This document shows positions 11,042 to 21,100 of a DNA stretch of 64,000 nt, piece by piece. The translations under genes and the position numbers were made by a program. Source of the DNA: Pantoea vagans. Its GTDB lineage: Bacteria; Pseudomonadota; Gammaproteobacteria; Enterobacterales; Enterobacteriaceae. The notes below the pieces were generated by a model, which saw only the letters and a list, made by a program, of their open reading frames with translations, was not told the origin of the DNA and did no database searches. The stretch spans positions 558,001-622,000 of the forward strand of contig NZ_CP038853.1 in the NCBI RefSeq assembly GCF_004792415.1, read 5' to 3'. Each line of letters opens with the position of its first letter. The first letter of the stretch is position 1.

Positions 11042-11356
11042 TGCTATTTCCTTAAGTGATCGGACCAGTCAGTCATTTTACTGCAATAGTAAGCAGGGAT
11101 GATGCGCCTGTCATGGAAAGGTGTCAGGTTTGTTATGGACACCACAATTCCTTAACCAATGAAGGTTTATACTGTCTTGTATGACCCTGATAACAGAGTG
11201 TTCTGTAATGATGTGTCAATTCAGTAAAAAAATTCACTTTTCGGAACACCAGTCGATTTTAGTGTTCTATAGTTATCGCGAATTCGCGCTTCATGGGCTG
11301 GAACCAAATTTGGAAACGGCGAAGCGTGCTTTAAAAATGTACAGGAGTTAGTCAGT
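11042..11356. other. Divergent intergenic region ytfJ/ytfK
   Basis: 315 AT-richer bases without a coding frame. It must carry the ytfJ and ytfK promoters. A CTGTCAT stretch at 11108 and a GTGTCAG nearby recall a Pho box but are out of register. No RNA gene was recognised. Confidence 0.5.
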
Positions 11357-11563
11357 ATGAAGATCTTCCAGCGCTATAATCCGCTACAAATAGCGAAATA
11401 TGTAAAAACGCTGTTCAAAGGAAGGTTGTATATCAAGGACGTTGGCGCGTTCGAGTTCGATAAAGGGAAAGTCTTGATCCCGCGCGTCAAAGACAAACAG
11501 CATCTGAGCGTGATGTCAGAAATTAACCGCCAGGTCGTTCGTCTCAAGCTTGAGTTCAACTAA
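11357..11563 (+). CDS. ytfK: YtfK, SpoT-interacting stringent-response factor
   Basis: 68 residues, near-identical to E. coli YtfK ([11 protein letters not shown] start; [14 protein letters not shown]). In E. coli YtfK binds SpoT and tips it toward (p)ppGpp synthesis during phosphate or fatty-acid starvation. The ATG follows a CAGGAGTTAGTC ribosome site. It is monocistronic, with a long upstream region and a compact hairpin right after the stop. Confidence 0.96.
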   Translation: MKIFQRYNPLQIAKYVKTLFKGRLYIKDVGAFEFDKGKVLIPRVKDKQHLSVMSEINRQVVRLKLEFN

Positions 11564-11567
11564 TATC

Positions 11568-11588
11568 AAGGGCGCCGATGGCGCCCTT
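11568..11588 (+). terminator. Hairpin after ytfK
   Basis: A perfect 9-bp stem AAGGGCGCC / GGCGCCCTT with a three-base loop lies five bases after the stop; the following run is weak in U. Confidence 0.65.
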
Positions 11589-11644
11589 AGTGTCTGGCCC
11601 GTCAGACTATTTATTTCACAGTCTGAATCTGGCCCTCAGTCATT

Positions 11645-12967
11645 CTACTCTTCTTCGCTTTTCGTCATGCTCAGCACCGGCGGTCGTTCGTCGATGCGGG
11701 TAACCAGCAGCTGGTCGATGCGATAGCTATCAATATCCACCACCTCGAATTTGTAGCCAGCAAACTTCACAAAATCAGTACGCTTTGGAATCTTACGCAG
11801 CATATACATCATAAAGCCGCCGATGGTTTCGTAGTTGCCTGACTGCGGGAAATCATCAATGTCCAGCACGCGCATCACGTCATCAATCGGTGTACCGCCC
11901 TCAACCAGCCATGAATTTTCATCGCGCGCCACAATCTGCTCTTCCATGCCCTGGCCTACCAGGTCACCCATCAGCGTGGTCATCACGTCATTCAGAGTAA
12001 TAATGCCCACGACCAGCGCATACTCGTTCATAATCACCGCGAAATCTTCGCCAGCGGTTTTAAAACTTTCCAGCGCTTCGGAGAGGGTCAGCGTGTCCGG
12101 CACAATCAGCGCAGAGCGAATCTGCAGGCCACTGTTCAGCGCCATACTCTGATTGCCCAGCACACGCAGCAGCAGCTCTTTAGAGTCGACATAACCGACG
12201 ATATGATCGATATCACCGCTGCAGACCAGAAACTTAGAATGCGGATGTTCAGCGATTTTGGTCTTGAGGCTGGTCTCATCTTCATGCAGATCAAACCAGA
12301 CGATATTCTCACGTGAGGTCATTGAAGAGGGAACGGTACGCGATTCCAGCTCAAACACGTTTTCAATCAGCTCATGCTCCTGCTTACGCAGCACGCCCGC
12401 CAGCGCACCCGCTTCAACAACGGCATAGATGTCGTCAGAGGTGATGTCATCTTTACGCACCATCGGCAGTTTGAAAATACGGAAGAAGACGTTGGCCAGG
12501 CCGTTAAACAGAAAGACCAGCGGACGCATCACCAGCAGGCAGAAACGCATTGGGTTGATGATGCGCAGCGCGATGGTCTCCGGTGCGACCATGCCAACCC
12601 GCTTCGGGGTTAAGTCAGCGAACAGGATAAAGAGGCTGGTGACGATGGTGAAGGAGCAGATAAAGCTGAGCTGCTCTGCCAGTTCCGGCGAGACAAAACG
12701 GTTAAACAGGCCGCTGAAAACCGGTGAAAAAGCCGCGTCGCCGACAATACCGCCCAGGATGGCGACGGCGTTAAGGCCAATCTGCACCACGGTGAAGAAC
12801 ATGCCCGGCGTTTCCTGCATTTTAAGGACACGCTGCGCATTAACATTGCCTTCATCGGCGAGCAGTTTCAGTTTGATCTTACGGGCGGCCGCCAGCGATA
12901 TCTCTGACAGAGAAAAAAAGGCACTGATTACGATCAGCAACAGAATGACAAGCAAGCTATCTAACAT
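11645..12967 (-). CDS. paeA: Polyamine export protein PaeA (YtfL), CNNM/CorC family
   Basis: 440 residues. The N-terminal DUF21/CNNM membrane domain has about four segments (1-200), followed by a CBS pair (about 210-335) and a C-terminal CorC/HlyC domain (about 350-425). It is almost identical to E. coli YtfL. In Salmonella and E. coli the protein exports cadaverine and putrescine and helps survival in stationary phase. It is in the inner membrane and monocistronic. The E. coli neighbour msrA is missing on its upstream side. Confidence 0.95.
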   Translation of the reverse strand: MLDSLLVILLLIVISAFFSLSEISLAAARKIKLKLLADEGNVNAQRVLKMQETPGMFFTVVQIGLNAVAILGGIVGDAAFSPVFSGLFNRFVSPELAEQLSFICSFTIVTSLFILFADLTPKRVGMVAPETIALRIINPMRFCLLVMRPLVFLFNGLANVFFRIFKLPMVRKDDITSDDIYAVVEAGALAGVLRKQEHELIENVFELESRTVPSSMTSRENIVWFDLHEDETSLKTKIAEHPHSKFLVCSGDIDHIVGYVDSKELLLRVLGNQSMALNSGLQIRSALIVPDTLTLSEALESFKTAGEDFAVIMNEYALVVGIITLNDVMTTLMGDLVGQGMEEQIVARDENSWLVEGGTPIDDVMRVLDIDDFPQSGNYETIGGFMMYMLRKIPKRTDFVKFAGYKFEVVDIDSYRIDQLLVTRIDERPPVLSMTKSEEE

Positions 12968-13459
12968 ATGAGATCCAAAGGGTTATCCACTTGTCATTTT
13001 TGGCCTGGGCAGCGTGGGTAAGCGCAAACAGAGTTGGTTTATCCGTGAATCACAGCTATCCGTGCCAAAAATGTCTGCGCCTGTTCGACAGGAAAAAGAT
13101 GTCGGGGCAGAAATGAAAACAGGCGGAATGCCTGTGGTGGCAGATTATAGCAGGAGCGCTCATTGTGCCGCCAGAGGGCAAACCGCCGCATCACACCGCA
13201 TCTGCGTCCTGAGCGGCCGGTTATTGACTCGGATTTATCTGAGTGAGTCATCCGGAATTGATCATTCCACCCCTCAGGAGTTGTATCGCGATACCCATTT
13301 ACCGACAATACCCTGTTATTTGACTTAGATGTCAGCGTTGCGCCGCCGTTTACCATAAAGTGCGGCTATGATGAGGGTGTTGCCGTTGCGGTAGTGCGGG
13401 CAAAGATGATTAATAAGTGCCCCGCGGAAAAGGGGCCGGCATGATTAACAGGAGTACAG
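12968..13459. other. Gene-free gap between paeA and tamA; msrA position
   Basis: 492 bases separate divergent paeA and tamA. In E. coli msrA occupies this place. No frame here encodes MsrA motifs; the longest open frames (104 and 105 codons) look like chance. The tamA and paeA promoters must lie here; a TTGACT at 13320 lacks a good -10 partner. Confidence 0.6.
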
Positions 13460-15199
13460 GTGCCACGATTTTATGTTTATTGCATGGCTGGCCTGCTGCT
13501 TGCCGCGCCCGCCCTTGAGGCGGCGACAGTGCGATTACAGGTAGACGGCTTAACCGGGGATCTTCAGAGAAATGTCAGGGCGCGCCTGTCGACCATCGGC
13601 AGCGATGAGGTCTCTAACGATGGTCGTTTTCGCGCGCGTGTCTCTGTTGCGATAAAAGAGGGGCTGCGCGCACTCGGTTATTATGAACCTACTATCGATT
13701 TTGAATCCCGCCCCGCGCCTGCGCAGGGTGGACGTCCGGTTTTAGTGGCCCATGTCACCCCAGGCGAACCGGTAAAAATCGGCGGCAGCACTATCGTGGT
13801 CGAAGGCGATGCGCGGAACGACGCCGATTATAAAGCCTGGGTGAAGCAGGGACGGCCCAAAGTGGGCACGCAGCTTAACCACGGCCAGTATGACCGATTC
13901 AAAAGCGGCTTCTCAAATCTTGCGCTGCGTAACGGCTATTTCGACGGCACCTTTAAAAAAAGCCAGCTCGGCGTCTCGGTGGAACGGCGTGAAGCCTTCT
14001 GGGATATTGATTACGACAGCGGCGAGCGCTATCGCTTTGGCGACGTCACGTTCCAGGGTTCGCAGATTCGCGAAGAGTACCTGCAGAACCTGGTACCGTT
14101 CAAAGAGGGGGATTACTACAGCTCCCGCGATTTAGCCGAGCTGAATCGGCGTCTCTCCGCCACCGGCTGGTTTAATTCGGTGGTGGTTGCGCCGGAGTTC
14201 AGCAAGGGACGCCAGACCAAAGTCCTGCCGCTGAATGCCGTGATGTCGCCCCGCACCGAAAACACTATTGAAACCGGTGTCGGCTACTCCACTGATGTCG
14301 GTCCGCGCCTGAAAGGCACCTGGAAAAAACCGTGGATCAATGACAGCGGCCACAGTCTGGCGGCCAGCGCCTACGTTTCTGCGCCGGAACAGCAGGTCGA
14401 TCTCAGCTACAAAGTGCCGCTGCTGAAAAGCCCGCTGGAGCAGTACTACACCTTCTCTGGCGGCCTGAAGCGCACTGACCTCAACGACACTAAAGCCGAC
14501 ACCACGACGCTGGCGATGTCGCGCAACTGGGACAGCAGCAGCGGCTGGCAGAAGGCAGTTAACCTGCGCTGGAGCCTGGACCACTTTACGCAGGGCAGCG
14601 TGACCAACACTACGATGCTGCTCTATCCCGGCGTCAGCGTAAACCGCACCCGTTCGCGGGGCGGTCTGATGCCGACCTGGGGCGATTCACAGCGCTACTC
14701 GGTGGACGTCTCGGATACGACCTGGGGTTCAGACGTTGACTTCCTGATCCTGCAGGCGCAGAACGTCTGGATCCGCACGCTGGGCGACAGCCATCGTTTT
14801 GTGGCGCGCGGCAATCTTGGCTGGATCGAAACCAACGACTTTGACAAAGTGCCGCCGGATCTGCGCTTCTTTGCCGGGGGCGACCGCAGTATTCGCGGCT
14901 ACAAATACAAAAACATTTCGCCGCGTGATGACGACGGCAAACTCACCGGTGCATCCAAACTCGCCACCGGATCGCTGGAATATCAGTACAACGTCACCGG
15001 AAAATGGTGGGGCGCGGTGTTCGTTGACTCGGGTGAAGCCGTTAACGACATCAAACAGAGCAATATCAAAACCGGTGCGGGCGTCGGCGTGCGCTGGTCT
15101 TCGCCGGTTGGCCCCATCAAATTTGATATCGCCAGACCCATCGGGGATGACGAGGCACATGGATTACAATTCTACGTAGGGCTGGGGCCAGAACTATGA
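13460..15199 (+). CDS. tamA: Translocation and assembly module subunit TamA
   Basis: 579 residues, an Omp85-family outer membrane protein. A signal peptide (1-21, ending LEA-ATVRL) is followed by three POTRA domains (about 22-265) and a 16-strand barrel (about 266-579) carrying the conserved loop motif [13 protein letters not shown] near residue 480. With TamB it forms an envelope-spanning assembly implicated in autotransporter folding and phospholipid transport to the outer membrane. The start is GTG after an AGGAGTACAG ribosome site. Its stop overlaps the tamB start by four bases (ATGA), giving translational coupling. Confidence 0.97.
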   Translation: MPRFYVYCMAGLLLAAPALEAATVRLQVDGLTGDLQRNVRARLSTIGSDEVSNDGRFRARVSVAIKEGLRALGYYEPTIDFESRPAPAQGGRPVLVAHVTPGEPVKIGGSTIVVEGDARNDADYKAWVKQGRPKVGTQLNHGQYDRFKSGFSNLALRNGYFDGTFKKSQLGVSVERREAFWDIDYDSGERYRFGDVTFQGSQIREEYLQNLVPFKEGDYYSSRDLAELNRRLSATGWFNSVVVAPEFSKGRQTKVLPLNAVMSPRTENTIETGVGYSTDVGPRLKGTWKKPWINDSGHSLAASAYVSAPEQQVDLSYKVPLLKSPLEQYYTFSGGLKRTDLNDTKADTTTLAMSRNWDSSSGWQKAVNLRWSLDHFTQGSVTNTTMLLYPGVSVNRTRSRGGLMPTWGDSQRYSVDVSDTTWGSDVDFLILQAQNVWIRTLGDSHRFVARGNLGWIETNDFDKVPPDLRFFAGGDRSIRGYKYKNISPRDDDGKLTGASKLATGSLEYQYNVTGKWWGAVFVDSGEAVNDIKQSNIKTGAGVGVRWSSPVGPIKFDIARPIGDDEAHGLQFYVGLGPEL

Positions 15200-18100
15200 A
15201 GCTGTGGAAAAAGGTCCTGATCGGTATTCTGATCTTTCTGGTACTGCTGTTGGGCGGCGTGGCATTTTTAATTGGTACCACGCCGGGGCTGCATTTAGTG
15301 CTGAAGGGGGCATCGCGCTGGGTGCCCGGCCTGTCCATCAGGCAGGTCGAGGGCGGCTGGCGTAACCTGACGCTCAACGGTCTGCGTTTTGAGATGCCAG
15401 GCGTCAGCGTCGATGCCGGGCAAATCCATCTGGCGGTGGATCTCAACTGCCTGCTGCACTCCTCCGTCTGCGTTAACGATGTTTCCCTGCGTGATATCAG
15501 CGTGGTCGTCGACAGCAAGAAGATGACACCTGCTGCGCCAGCGCCGGAAGAGGAGAGTGGCAACACCAACCTCAGTACGCCGTACCCGATTACGCTGCGT
15601 CACCTTGGCCTGCACAACATCAATGTCAAAGTGGATGACACGGCGATCTCGCTGCTCGACTTCACTACTGGCCTGCAATGGCAGGATCGCGCGCTCACGC
15701 TGAATCCGACCCGTATTCAAAGCCTGCTGATTGCGCTGCCGAAAGCGGCGAAAGTCGTGAATGAAGAGGTGGTGGAGCCGAAGGTTCAGCAGCCTCACCC
15801 TGCGGAGAAACCGCTGGGTGAAACGCTGCAGGCGATGTTTGCCCAACCGCTGCTGCCTGCGCTGCCCGATTTCCGTCTGCCGCTGGATATTGAGGTGCAG
15901 CAGATTCTGGGTGAGCAGCTGCGCATTACCGGCGACACCGATATCTCCGTCAGCCGGTTACTGCTGAAAGCTAAAACCGCCGATCGTCAGATGCAACTGA
16001 CGACGCTGGAAGTCGACTCGAATCTTGGCAACCTCAACGGCAGCGGACAGGCGACGCTGGCGGATAACTGGCCGGTCGATTTCACCCTGAACGGCACGGT
16101 TAACACCGACCCGATCAAAGGCGAAAAGCTGGCGCTGAAACTGAATGGTGCAATGCGCGACGAGCTGAAGCTGGGACTGAATCTTTCCGGTCCGGTGAAA
16201 GCACAGCTGGATGCGACCACTCAACTGGCCGTGGCGGGACTGCCGCTGTCGCTGCAGCTGACCAGTCCGCAGCTGCGCTGGCCGTTAACCGGCCCGGTAC
16301 AGTATCAGGCGGATAACCTGGACTATCAGTTCAAAGGCAAAGCCACCGACTATGTGATGTCACTGCAGACCGCCGTGAAGGGCGAGTCGGTACCACCAGC
16401 CAATATCTCGCTGACGGGTAAAGGCAATGTTGAGCAGTTCAGCCTGGATCGCCTGCGCGTGGCTGCATTGCAGGGCAATATTGACCTCACCGCGCTGGTG
16501 GACTGGAGCAAGGCGATCAGCTGGCGCAGTGAGCTGACGCTGGCCGGGATCAACACCGCAAAACAGTATCCTGACTGGCCAGCGCGGCTGGATGGAAAAA
16601 TCACCACCCGCGGCAGTCTCTATGGCGGCAGCTGGCAGCTGAGTGTGCCGCAGCTTCAGCTGAAAGGAAATGTGAAGCAGAACGCCGTGACCGCTGACGG
16701 CTCACTGACCGGTAACAGCTACAACCAGTGGACGGTGCCGGGCATTAAGCTGGCGCTGGGACGCAACCATCTGGATGTCAAAGGGGCGCTGGGCGACAGT
16801 CTGGATCTTGATGCCAGCATCGACGCGCCACAGCTCGACAATGCGCTGCCCGGTCTGGGCGGTGTCGTCAACGGCACTATCAAAGCGCGTGGCACCCTGA
16901 AAGCTCCGCAGCTGCTGGCCGATCTCAATGCCCGTGGTCTGCGCTGGCAGCAGATGCAGATTAATCGCGTTACGCTGAATGGCGATGTACGCTCCGGCGA
17001 ACAGGTGGCGGGCAAACTGCAACTGCGCGTCGAGCAACTGAAGCAGGATGCGCTGAACATCAGCCTGCTGACGCTGAATGCGGACGGCAACGAGCGTCAG
17101 CATCAGCTGAAGCTGAATGTGCAGGGCAAACCGGTCTCTGGCCAGCTGGCGCTGAATGGCAGCTTCGATCGCCAGACCGAACGCTGGAGAGGCTCGCTGA
17201 ACGATACCCATTTTGATACGCCTGTCGGCGAGTGGCGTCTGACCCGCGCGATGGCCATCGACTATCTCAACAGCCGCCAGACGGCGACCATCGGGCCGCA
17301 CTGCTGGCAGAATCCGAATGCACAGATTTGTGTACCAGAGCCGGTAGAAGCCGGGCCGGCAGGCAAGGCGCATGTCGTGCTGAATCGCTTTGACCTGGCG
17401 ATGGTGAAGCCGTTTATGCCGGATGCGACCCAGCTCAGCGGCCTGTTCAGCGGTGATGTGCGCGTCAACTGGACGGCCGACGGCGCGCTGCCGACCGGCA
17501 CCGTGGCGCTGAAAGGCAACGGCGTGAAAGTGGTGCAGGATGTGCAGGGCAATAACCTGCCGATCGCCTTTGATACGCTGAACCTCAATGCCGCGCTGCA
17601 AAACGGACGCGCTAAGCTCGACTGGCTGATCCGCATCGCCAATAACGGGCAGCTGGATGGCAATGTGCAGATCGACGATCCGCAAAACCGCCGCACGCTG
17701 GGCGGTAACGTTAACATCCGCAATATCTCGCTGGCGATGATCAATCCGGCGCTGATGCAGGGCGAGAAGATCAAAGGCAGCCTGAACAGCAGCCTGCGTC
17801 TGGGTGGCAGCATCCAGCAGCCGCAGGTGTTTGGTCAGCTTGGTCTGACGGGTGTCGATGTGGATGGCAACTTTATGCCGGTCGATCTCACAGCCGCTAA
17901 CCTGAATCTGGTGTTCAACGGCATGAGCTCCACCCTGAACGGGCTGGTGCAGACCGCGCAGGGCAACATTAACCTCAGCGGTAATGCCGACTGGAGCCAG
18001 CTCGATAACTGGCGTGCGCGCATTGCGGCGCAGGGCAGCCGGGTTCGCGTGACCGTGCCACCGATGGTGCGCATGGATGTCTCGCCGGATCTGGTGTTTG

Positions 18101-18963
18101 AAGCGACGCCAGCCGCCTTTAACCTTGATGGCCGGGTCGACATTCCGTGGGCGCGCATCACGGTGCAGGAAGTGCCGGAAAGCGCCACCGGCGTTTCGTC
18201 GGATGAGGTGATGCTGGATAAACAGCTGAAGCCAATTGCACCGCAAACCACCGCGATCCCGATTAACAGTAATCTGGTGATCCACGTCGGTAACGATGTG
18301 CGGCTCTCGGCATTTGGCCTGAAAGCGAAACTGAATGGCGATCTTAAACTGGTACAGGATAGGACAGGGCTTGGTCTGAATGGCCAGATCAACATTCCGT
18401 CCGGTCGCTTCCACGCTTATGGTCAGGATCTGATCGTCCGTAAAGGCGAGCTGCAGTTTGCCGGTCCGCCGGATCAGCCTTACGTCAATCTGGAAGCTAT
18501 CCGTAACCCGGATGCGACTGAAGATGGCGTCACCGCCGGTCTGCGCGTCACCGGCCTTGCCGATGAGCCGAAAGCGGAAGTCTTCTCCGATCCGGCGATG
18601 TCGCAGCAGGAAGCGCTTTCCTATCTGCTGCGCGGTCAGGGATTAGGCAGTGACGGTGACAGTAACGCCCTTACTTCGGCCCTTGTTGGCTTAGGGGTTG
18701 CACAAAGTGGGCAGGTTGTGGGTAAAATCGGGGAGACATTCGGTGTCAGTAATCTGGCCGTTGATACTGCGGGTGTTGGCGACAGCCAGCAGGTGCAGGT
18801 CAGTGGCTATGTACTACCGGGTCTGCAGGTAAAATACGGTGTTGGCATATTTGATTCACTGGCGACGTTAACCTTGCGTTACCGCCTGATGCCTAAGCTC
18901 TATCTGGAAGCCGTATCCGGTGTGGATCAGGCTCTCGATTTGCTCTATCAGTTTGAGTTTTAG
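15196..18963 (+). CDS. tamB: Translocation and assembly module subunit TamB
   Basis: 1255 residues against 1259 in E. coli. An N-terminal inner-membrane signal anchor (about 7-29) is followed by a long beta-rich groove of repeating strands typical of AsmA-like bridge proteins, and a C-terminal DUF490/TamB domain (about 900-1255) ending [11 protein letters not shown], which docks with TamA. It spans the periplasm and is thought to carry phospholipids or nascent outer-membrane proteins. It overlaps tamA by four bases, and ytfP follows after two bases. Confidence 0.97.
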   Translation: MKLWKKVLIGILIFLVLLLGGVAFLIGTTPGLHLVLKGASRWVPGLSIRQVEGGWRNLTLNGLRFEMPGVSVDAGQIHLAVDLNCLLHSSVCVNDVSLRDISVVVDSKKMTPAAPAPEEESGNTNLSTPYPITLRHLGLHNINVKVDDTAISLLDFTTGLQWQDRALTLNPTRIQSLLIALPKAAKVVNEEVVEPKVQQPHPAEKPLGETLQAMFAQPLLPALPDFRLPLDIEVQQILGEQLRITGDTDISVSRLLLKAKTADRQMQLTTLEVDSNLGNLNGSGQATLADNWPVDFTLNGTVNTDPIKGEKLALKLNGAMRDELKLGLNLSGPVKAQLDATTQLAVAGLPLSLQLTSPQLRWPLTGPVQYQADNLDYQFKGKATDYVMSLQTAVKGESVPPANISLTGKGNVEQFSLDRLRVAALQGNIDLTALVDWSKAISWRSELTLAGINTAKQYPDWPARLDGKITTRGSLYGGSWQLSVPQLQLKGNVKQNAVTADGSLTGNSYNQWTVPGIKLALGRNHLDVKGALGDSLDLDASIDAPQLDNALPGLGGVVNGTIKARGTLKAPQLLADLNARGLRWQQMQINRVTLNGDVRSGEQVAGKLQLRVEQLKQDALNISLLTLNADGNERQHQLKLNVQGKPVSGQLALNGSFDRQTERWRGSLNDTHFDTPVGEWRLTRAMAIDYLNSRQTATIGPHCWQNPNAQICVPEPVEAGPAGKAHVVLNRFDLAMVKPFMPDATQLSGLFSGDVRVNWTADGALPTGTVALKGNGVKVVQDVQGNNLPIAFDTLNLNAALQNGRAKLDWLIRIANNGQLDGNVQIDDPQNRRTLGGNVNIRNISLAMINPALMQGEKIKGSLNSSLRLGGSIQQPQVFGQLGLTGVDVDGNFMPVDLTAANLNLVFNGMSSTLNGLVQTAQGNINLSGNADWSQLDNWRARIAAQGSRVRVTVPPMVRMDVSPDLVFEATPAAFNLDGRVDIPWARITVQEVPESATGVSSDEVMLDKQLKPIAPQTTAIPINSNLVIHVGNDVRLSAFGLKAKLNGDLKLVQDRTGLGLNGQINIPSGRFHAYGQDLIVRKGELQFAGPPDQPYVNLEAIRNPDATEDGVTAGLRVTGLADEPKAEVFSDPAMSQQEALSYLLRGQGLGSDGDSNALTSALVGLGVAQSGQVVGKIGETFGVSNLAVDTAGVGDSQQVQVSGYVLPGLQVKYGVGIFDSLATLTLRYRLMPKLYLEAVSGVDQALDLLYQFEF

Positions 18964-18965
18964 CA

Positions 18966-19319
18966 ATGCGAATAATTGTCTACGGCAGTTTACGGCGCAA
19001 ACAGGGAAACAGTCACTGGATGACGAATGCGCAGTGGCTGGGTGATCACCAGATTGAAGGCTTTGAGCTTTACAGTCTGGGGCATTATCCCGGCGTCATA
19101 GAGGGCAATGGAGCGGTACAGTGTGAAGTGTACCGCATTGATGCCTCAACCCTTGCGGAGCTGGATGCGCTTCGCACCAAAGGGGGAGAGTACAAACGTT
19201 ATCTGACTCAGACGCCGTTTGGCAGTGCATGGCTTTATGTCTATCAACGCTCAGTGGCAGGACGCCAGCGCATTATGAGTGGTGACTGGCTGAAGCGCGA
19301 TGAGGAGCCAGAGGCCTGA
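18966..19319 (+). CDS. ytfP: Gamma-glutamylcyclotransferase family protein YtfP
   Basis: 117 residues with a GGCT/AIG2 fold. The phosphate-binding loop VYGSLRR (about 4-10) and acidic catalytic region around ALRTKGGEYKR are visible. Family members cyclise gamma-glutamylamines or related peptides, but the E. coli protein's substrate is not established. It is the third gene of tamA-tamB-ytfP and ends at a strong terminator. Confidence 0.93.
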   Translation: MRIIVYGSLRRKQGNSHWMTNAQWLGDHQIEGFELYSLGHYPGVIEGNGAVQCEVYRIDASTLAELDALRTKGGEYKRYLTQTPFGSAWLYVYQRSVAGRQRIMSGDWLKRDEEPEA

Positions 19320-19324
19320 ACAAA

Positions 19325-19357
19325 AACACCGTCCAGTTGGACGGTGTTTTTTTTTCA
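19325..19357. terminator. Bidirectional terminator between ytfP and ppa
   Basis: A 10-bp stem AACACCGTCC / GGACGGTGTT with loop AGTT has a T-run on the plus strand and an A-run on the opposite side, so it can end both the tamA-tamB-ytfP and the ppa transcripts. Confidence 0.92.
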
Positions 19358-19378
19358 ACTCACAAACCGGCAGCAGAA

Positions 19379-19909
19379 TTACTTCTTCTGTGCGCGCTCG
19401 TAAGAGGAGATGATTTCGGCTTTAGCGGCTTCGGCGTTATCCCAGCCATCCACTTTCACCCATTTGCCTTTTTCCAGATCTTTGTAGTGCTCAAAGAAGT
19501 GGGTGATCTGTGCACGCAGCAGTTCTGGCAGGTCGTTCACATCTTTAATGTGATCGTACTCTTTAGACAGTTTGGTGTGCGGAACGGCAACCAGTTTGGC
19601 ATCTTCGCCAGACTCGTCGGTCATTTTCAGCACGCCAACCGGACGGCAGCGGATCACTGAGCCCGGGACCAGTGGATACGGGGTCGGAACCAGTACGTCA
19701 ACCGGATCACCATCCAGAGAAAGGGTATGGTTGATGTAGCCGTAGTTGCACGGATAGAACATGGCGGTAGACATGAAACGGTCTACAAACAGGGCACCAG
19801 ACTCTTTATCAACTTCATATTTGATCGGATCAGCATTCGCTGGGATCTCAATGACAACGTAGATATCTTCTGGCAGGTCTTTACCTGCTGGCACCTGGTT
19901 CAAACTCAT
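19379..19909 (-). CDS. ppa: Inorganic pyrophosphatase
   Basis: 176 residues, a family I soluble pyrophosphatase. The signature DGDPVDVLV (active-site Asp residues) and the metal-binding [16 protein letters not shown] region are near-identical to E. coli Ppa. It hydrolyses cytosolic pyrophosphate and drives biosynthetic reactions; it is essential in E. coli. It is monocistronic with an AGGAATGCCAG ribosome site. Confidence 0.98.
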   Translation of the reverse strand: MSLNQVPAGKDLPEDIYVVIEIPANADPIKYEVDKESGALFVDRFMSTAMFYPCNYGYINHTLSLDGDPVDVLVPTPYPLVPGSVIRCRPVGVLKMTDESGEDAKLVAVPHTKLSKEYDHIKDVNDLPELLRAQITHFFEHYKDLEKGKWVKVDGWDNAEAAKAEIISSYERAQKK

Positions 19910-20009
19910 CTGGCATTCCTTCAGTAGTCGTATGTTGAGTGTCGGCTATTATAGCCAACTGACTCTGAAAGTATGCCCTCTTTTTGGCGTTTCGGAATGC
20001 GCCCAAACG

Positions 20010-20459
20010 CTACTTCGCCGCCACAAACAGCGAAACAATGCCTGCGGCAATCAGTGGTCCTACCGGCACGCCGCGGAAGAACGCTACGCCAATCACCGTA
20101 CCAATCAGCAGCCCCCCGATGACCGACGGCTGCATGCTCATAAAATTCACGCCGCGACCGCCCAGCCAGGCGACAAAAATCCCCACCACAATCGCCACAA
20201 TCGACTTCCAGTTGGCAAACGATTTAAGCAACTCAGAGGCGGGCAGTGAGCCGCTGGCCAGCGGCGCCATCACTGCGACGGTCAGAATAATGATCCCTAA
20301 GGTAATACCCTGTTTTTCTACATAGGGGAAAAATTGCGCCAGCGGGGTAATTTTAATCGCCAGCAGCACCAGAATAGAGATAGTGACCGCGTTGTTGTGA
20401 ACGAAATAGCTCAGTACGGCAAGGGCAATCAGAATCAATGTCGAGGCGTAAGCAGCCAT
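20010..20459 (-). CDS. yeaL: DUF441 family membrane protein YeaL
   Basis: 149 residues with about four hydrophobic segments (1-30, 48-68, 85-108, 115-147). The sequence matches the UPF0756/DUF441 family, E. coli YeaL, an inner membrane protein of unknown function. In E. coli the gene is elsewhere on the chromosome, so its presence beside ppa is a local difference. It has a GGAGAAACC ribosome site. No substrate can be deduced. Confidence 0.88.
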   Translation of the reverse strand: MAAYASTLILIALAVLSYFVHNNAVTISILVLLAIKITPLAQFFPYVEKQGITLGIIILTVAVMAPLASGSLPASELLKSFANWKSIVAIVVGIFVAWLGGRGVNFMSMQPSVIGGLLIGTVIGVAFFRGVPVGPLIAAGIVSLFVAAK

Positions 20460-20520
20460 GGTTTCTCCCTGAAGGTTAACAGCGCACTGACGTCAGCCAG
20501 CGCAAAAAGCGGGTTATGGG

Positions 20521-20931
20521 TCAGCAGTCATCGGGATTGGCACAACTGCCTTTACCGAGGGACTGCAACATCAATGCCTGATTGCGTACCAGGCTCAGGC
20601 CCTGGGCACTCAGCGCTACGCTGCCCAGCGTTCCCTGCGTCGCCAGCTGACTGCGGCTCGCCTCAAGCCAGCTGTCGCGGTACCTCAGCCAGGCGCGCTG
20701 TGCAATACGCAGTCTGTTTTTAGCGTCGCCGTTCAGAGTCTTCATCAGTGTGTTGTACTGCTGATTCATCTGCTGATCCCAGATCGTTGTGGCCGCAGCA
20801 TAGCACTGGTTCATCTCAAGGGTCGCAGAGGCGTCATTGAGGCAGCGATCCAGTGCGGCGTCTGAAGGCAAATCCTTCGCTATCGTTGCCGTACTGGCGA
20901 ACAGCAGCATCAGAAGTAATCCCGATTTCAT
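20521..20931 (-). CDS. LprI-like lysozyme-inhibitor family periplasmic protein
   Basis: 136 residues. A Sec signal (1-18, ending TIA-KDL) is followed by a DUF1311/LprI domain with the characteristic Cys pair (ALDRCLND, MNQCYAAA) and the RLRIAQRAWLRYRD motif. Members of this family include lysozyme inhibitors, though many have no tested activity. The C-terminus has two further Cys residues (GSCANPDDC), giving four in the mature protein. It appears monocistronic with an AGAAAAG ribosome site. Confidence 0.8.
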   Translation of the reverse strand: MKSGLLLMLLFASTATIAKDLPSDAALDRCLNDASATLEMNQCYAAATTIWDQQMNQQYNTLMKTLNGDAKNRLRIAQRAWLRYRDSWLEASRSQLATQGTLGSVALSAQGLSLVRNQALMLQSLGKGSCANPDDC

Positions 20932-21013
20932 TCTTTTCTCCGGATAGCGGGCAGGCGGCGATCAGATTGAGCGATGTTTCCGTGATGATCAAGTTGTTAA
21001 CTCTAATCAGGGT

Positions 21014-21041
21014 TAAAGTTTCGCCCCGTTACTGCCGATAC
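21014..21041 (+). promoter_or_regulatory. Sigma-28 (FliA) promoter of the second chemoreceptor
   Basis: TAAAGTTT and GCCGATAC are 12 bases apart, a near-perfect class 3 flagellar promoter with a spacer one base longer than usual. It lies about 60 bases upstream of the start codon. Confidence 0.75.
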
Positions 21042-21100
21042 CTCTTCCGTTTTAGGGCCGCTGGAAATTTCGCCTTTTCTCTTACACGGAAATCATCAGG

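Noticed and set aside
11108..11130. Pho-box-like CTGTCAT and GTGTCAG near ytfK
   Set aside because: The two halves are two bases out of the 11-base register needed for PhoB.
13014..13328. 104-codon frame in the paeA-tamA gap
   Set aside because: No MsrA motif, no signal peptide and random composition; not accepted as an msrA remnant.
16702..18414. 570-codon open frame antisense to tamB
   Set aside because: It mirrors tamB, has His/Arg/Gln-rich composition typical of antisense translation in GC-rich DNA, and has no domain.
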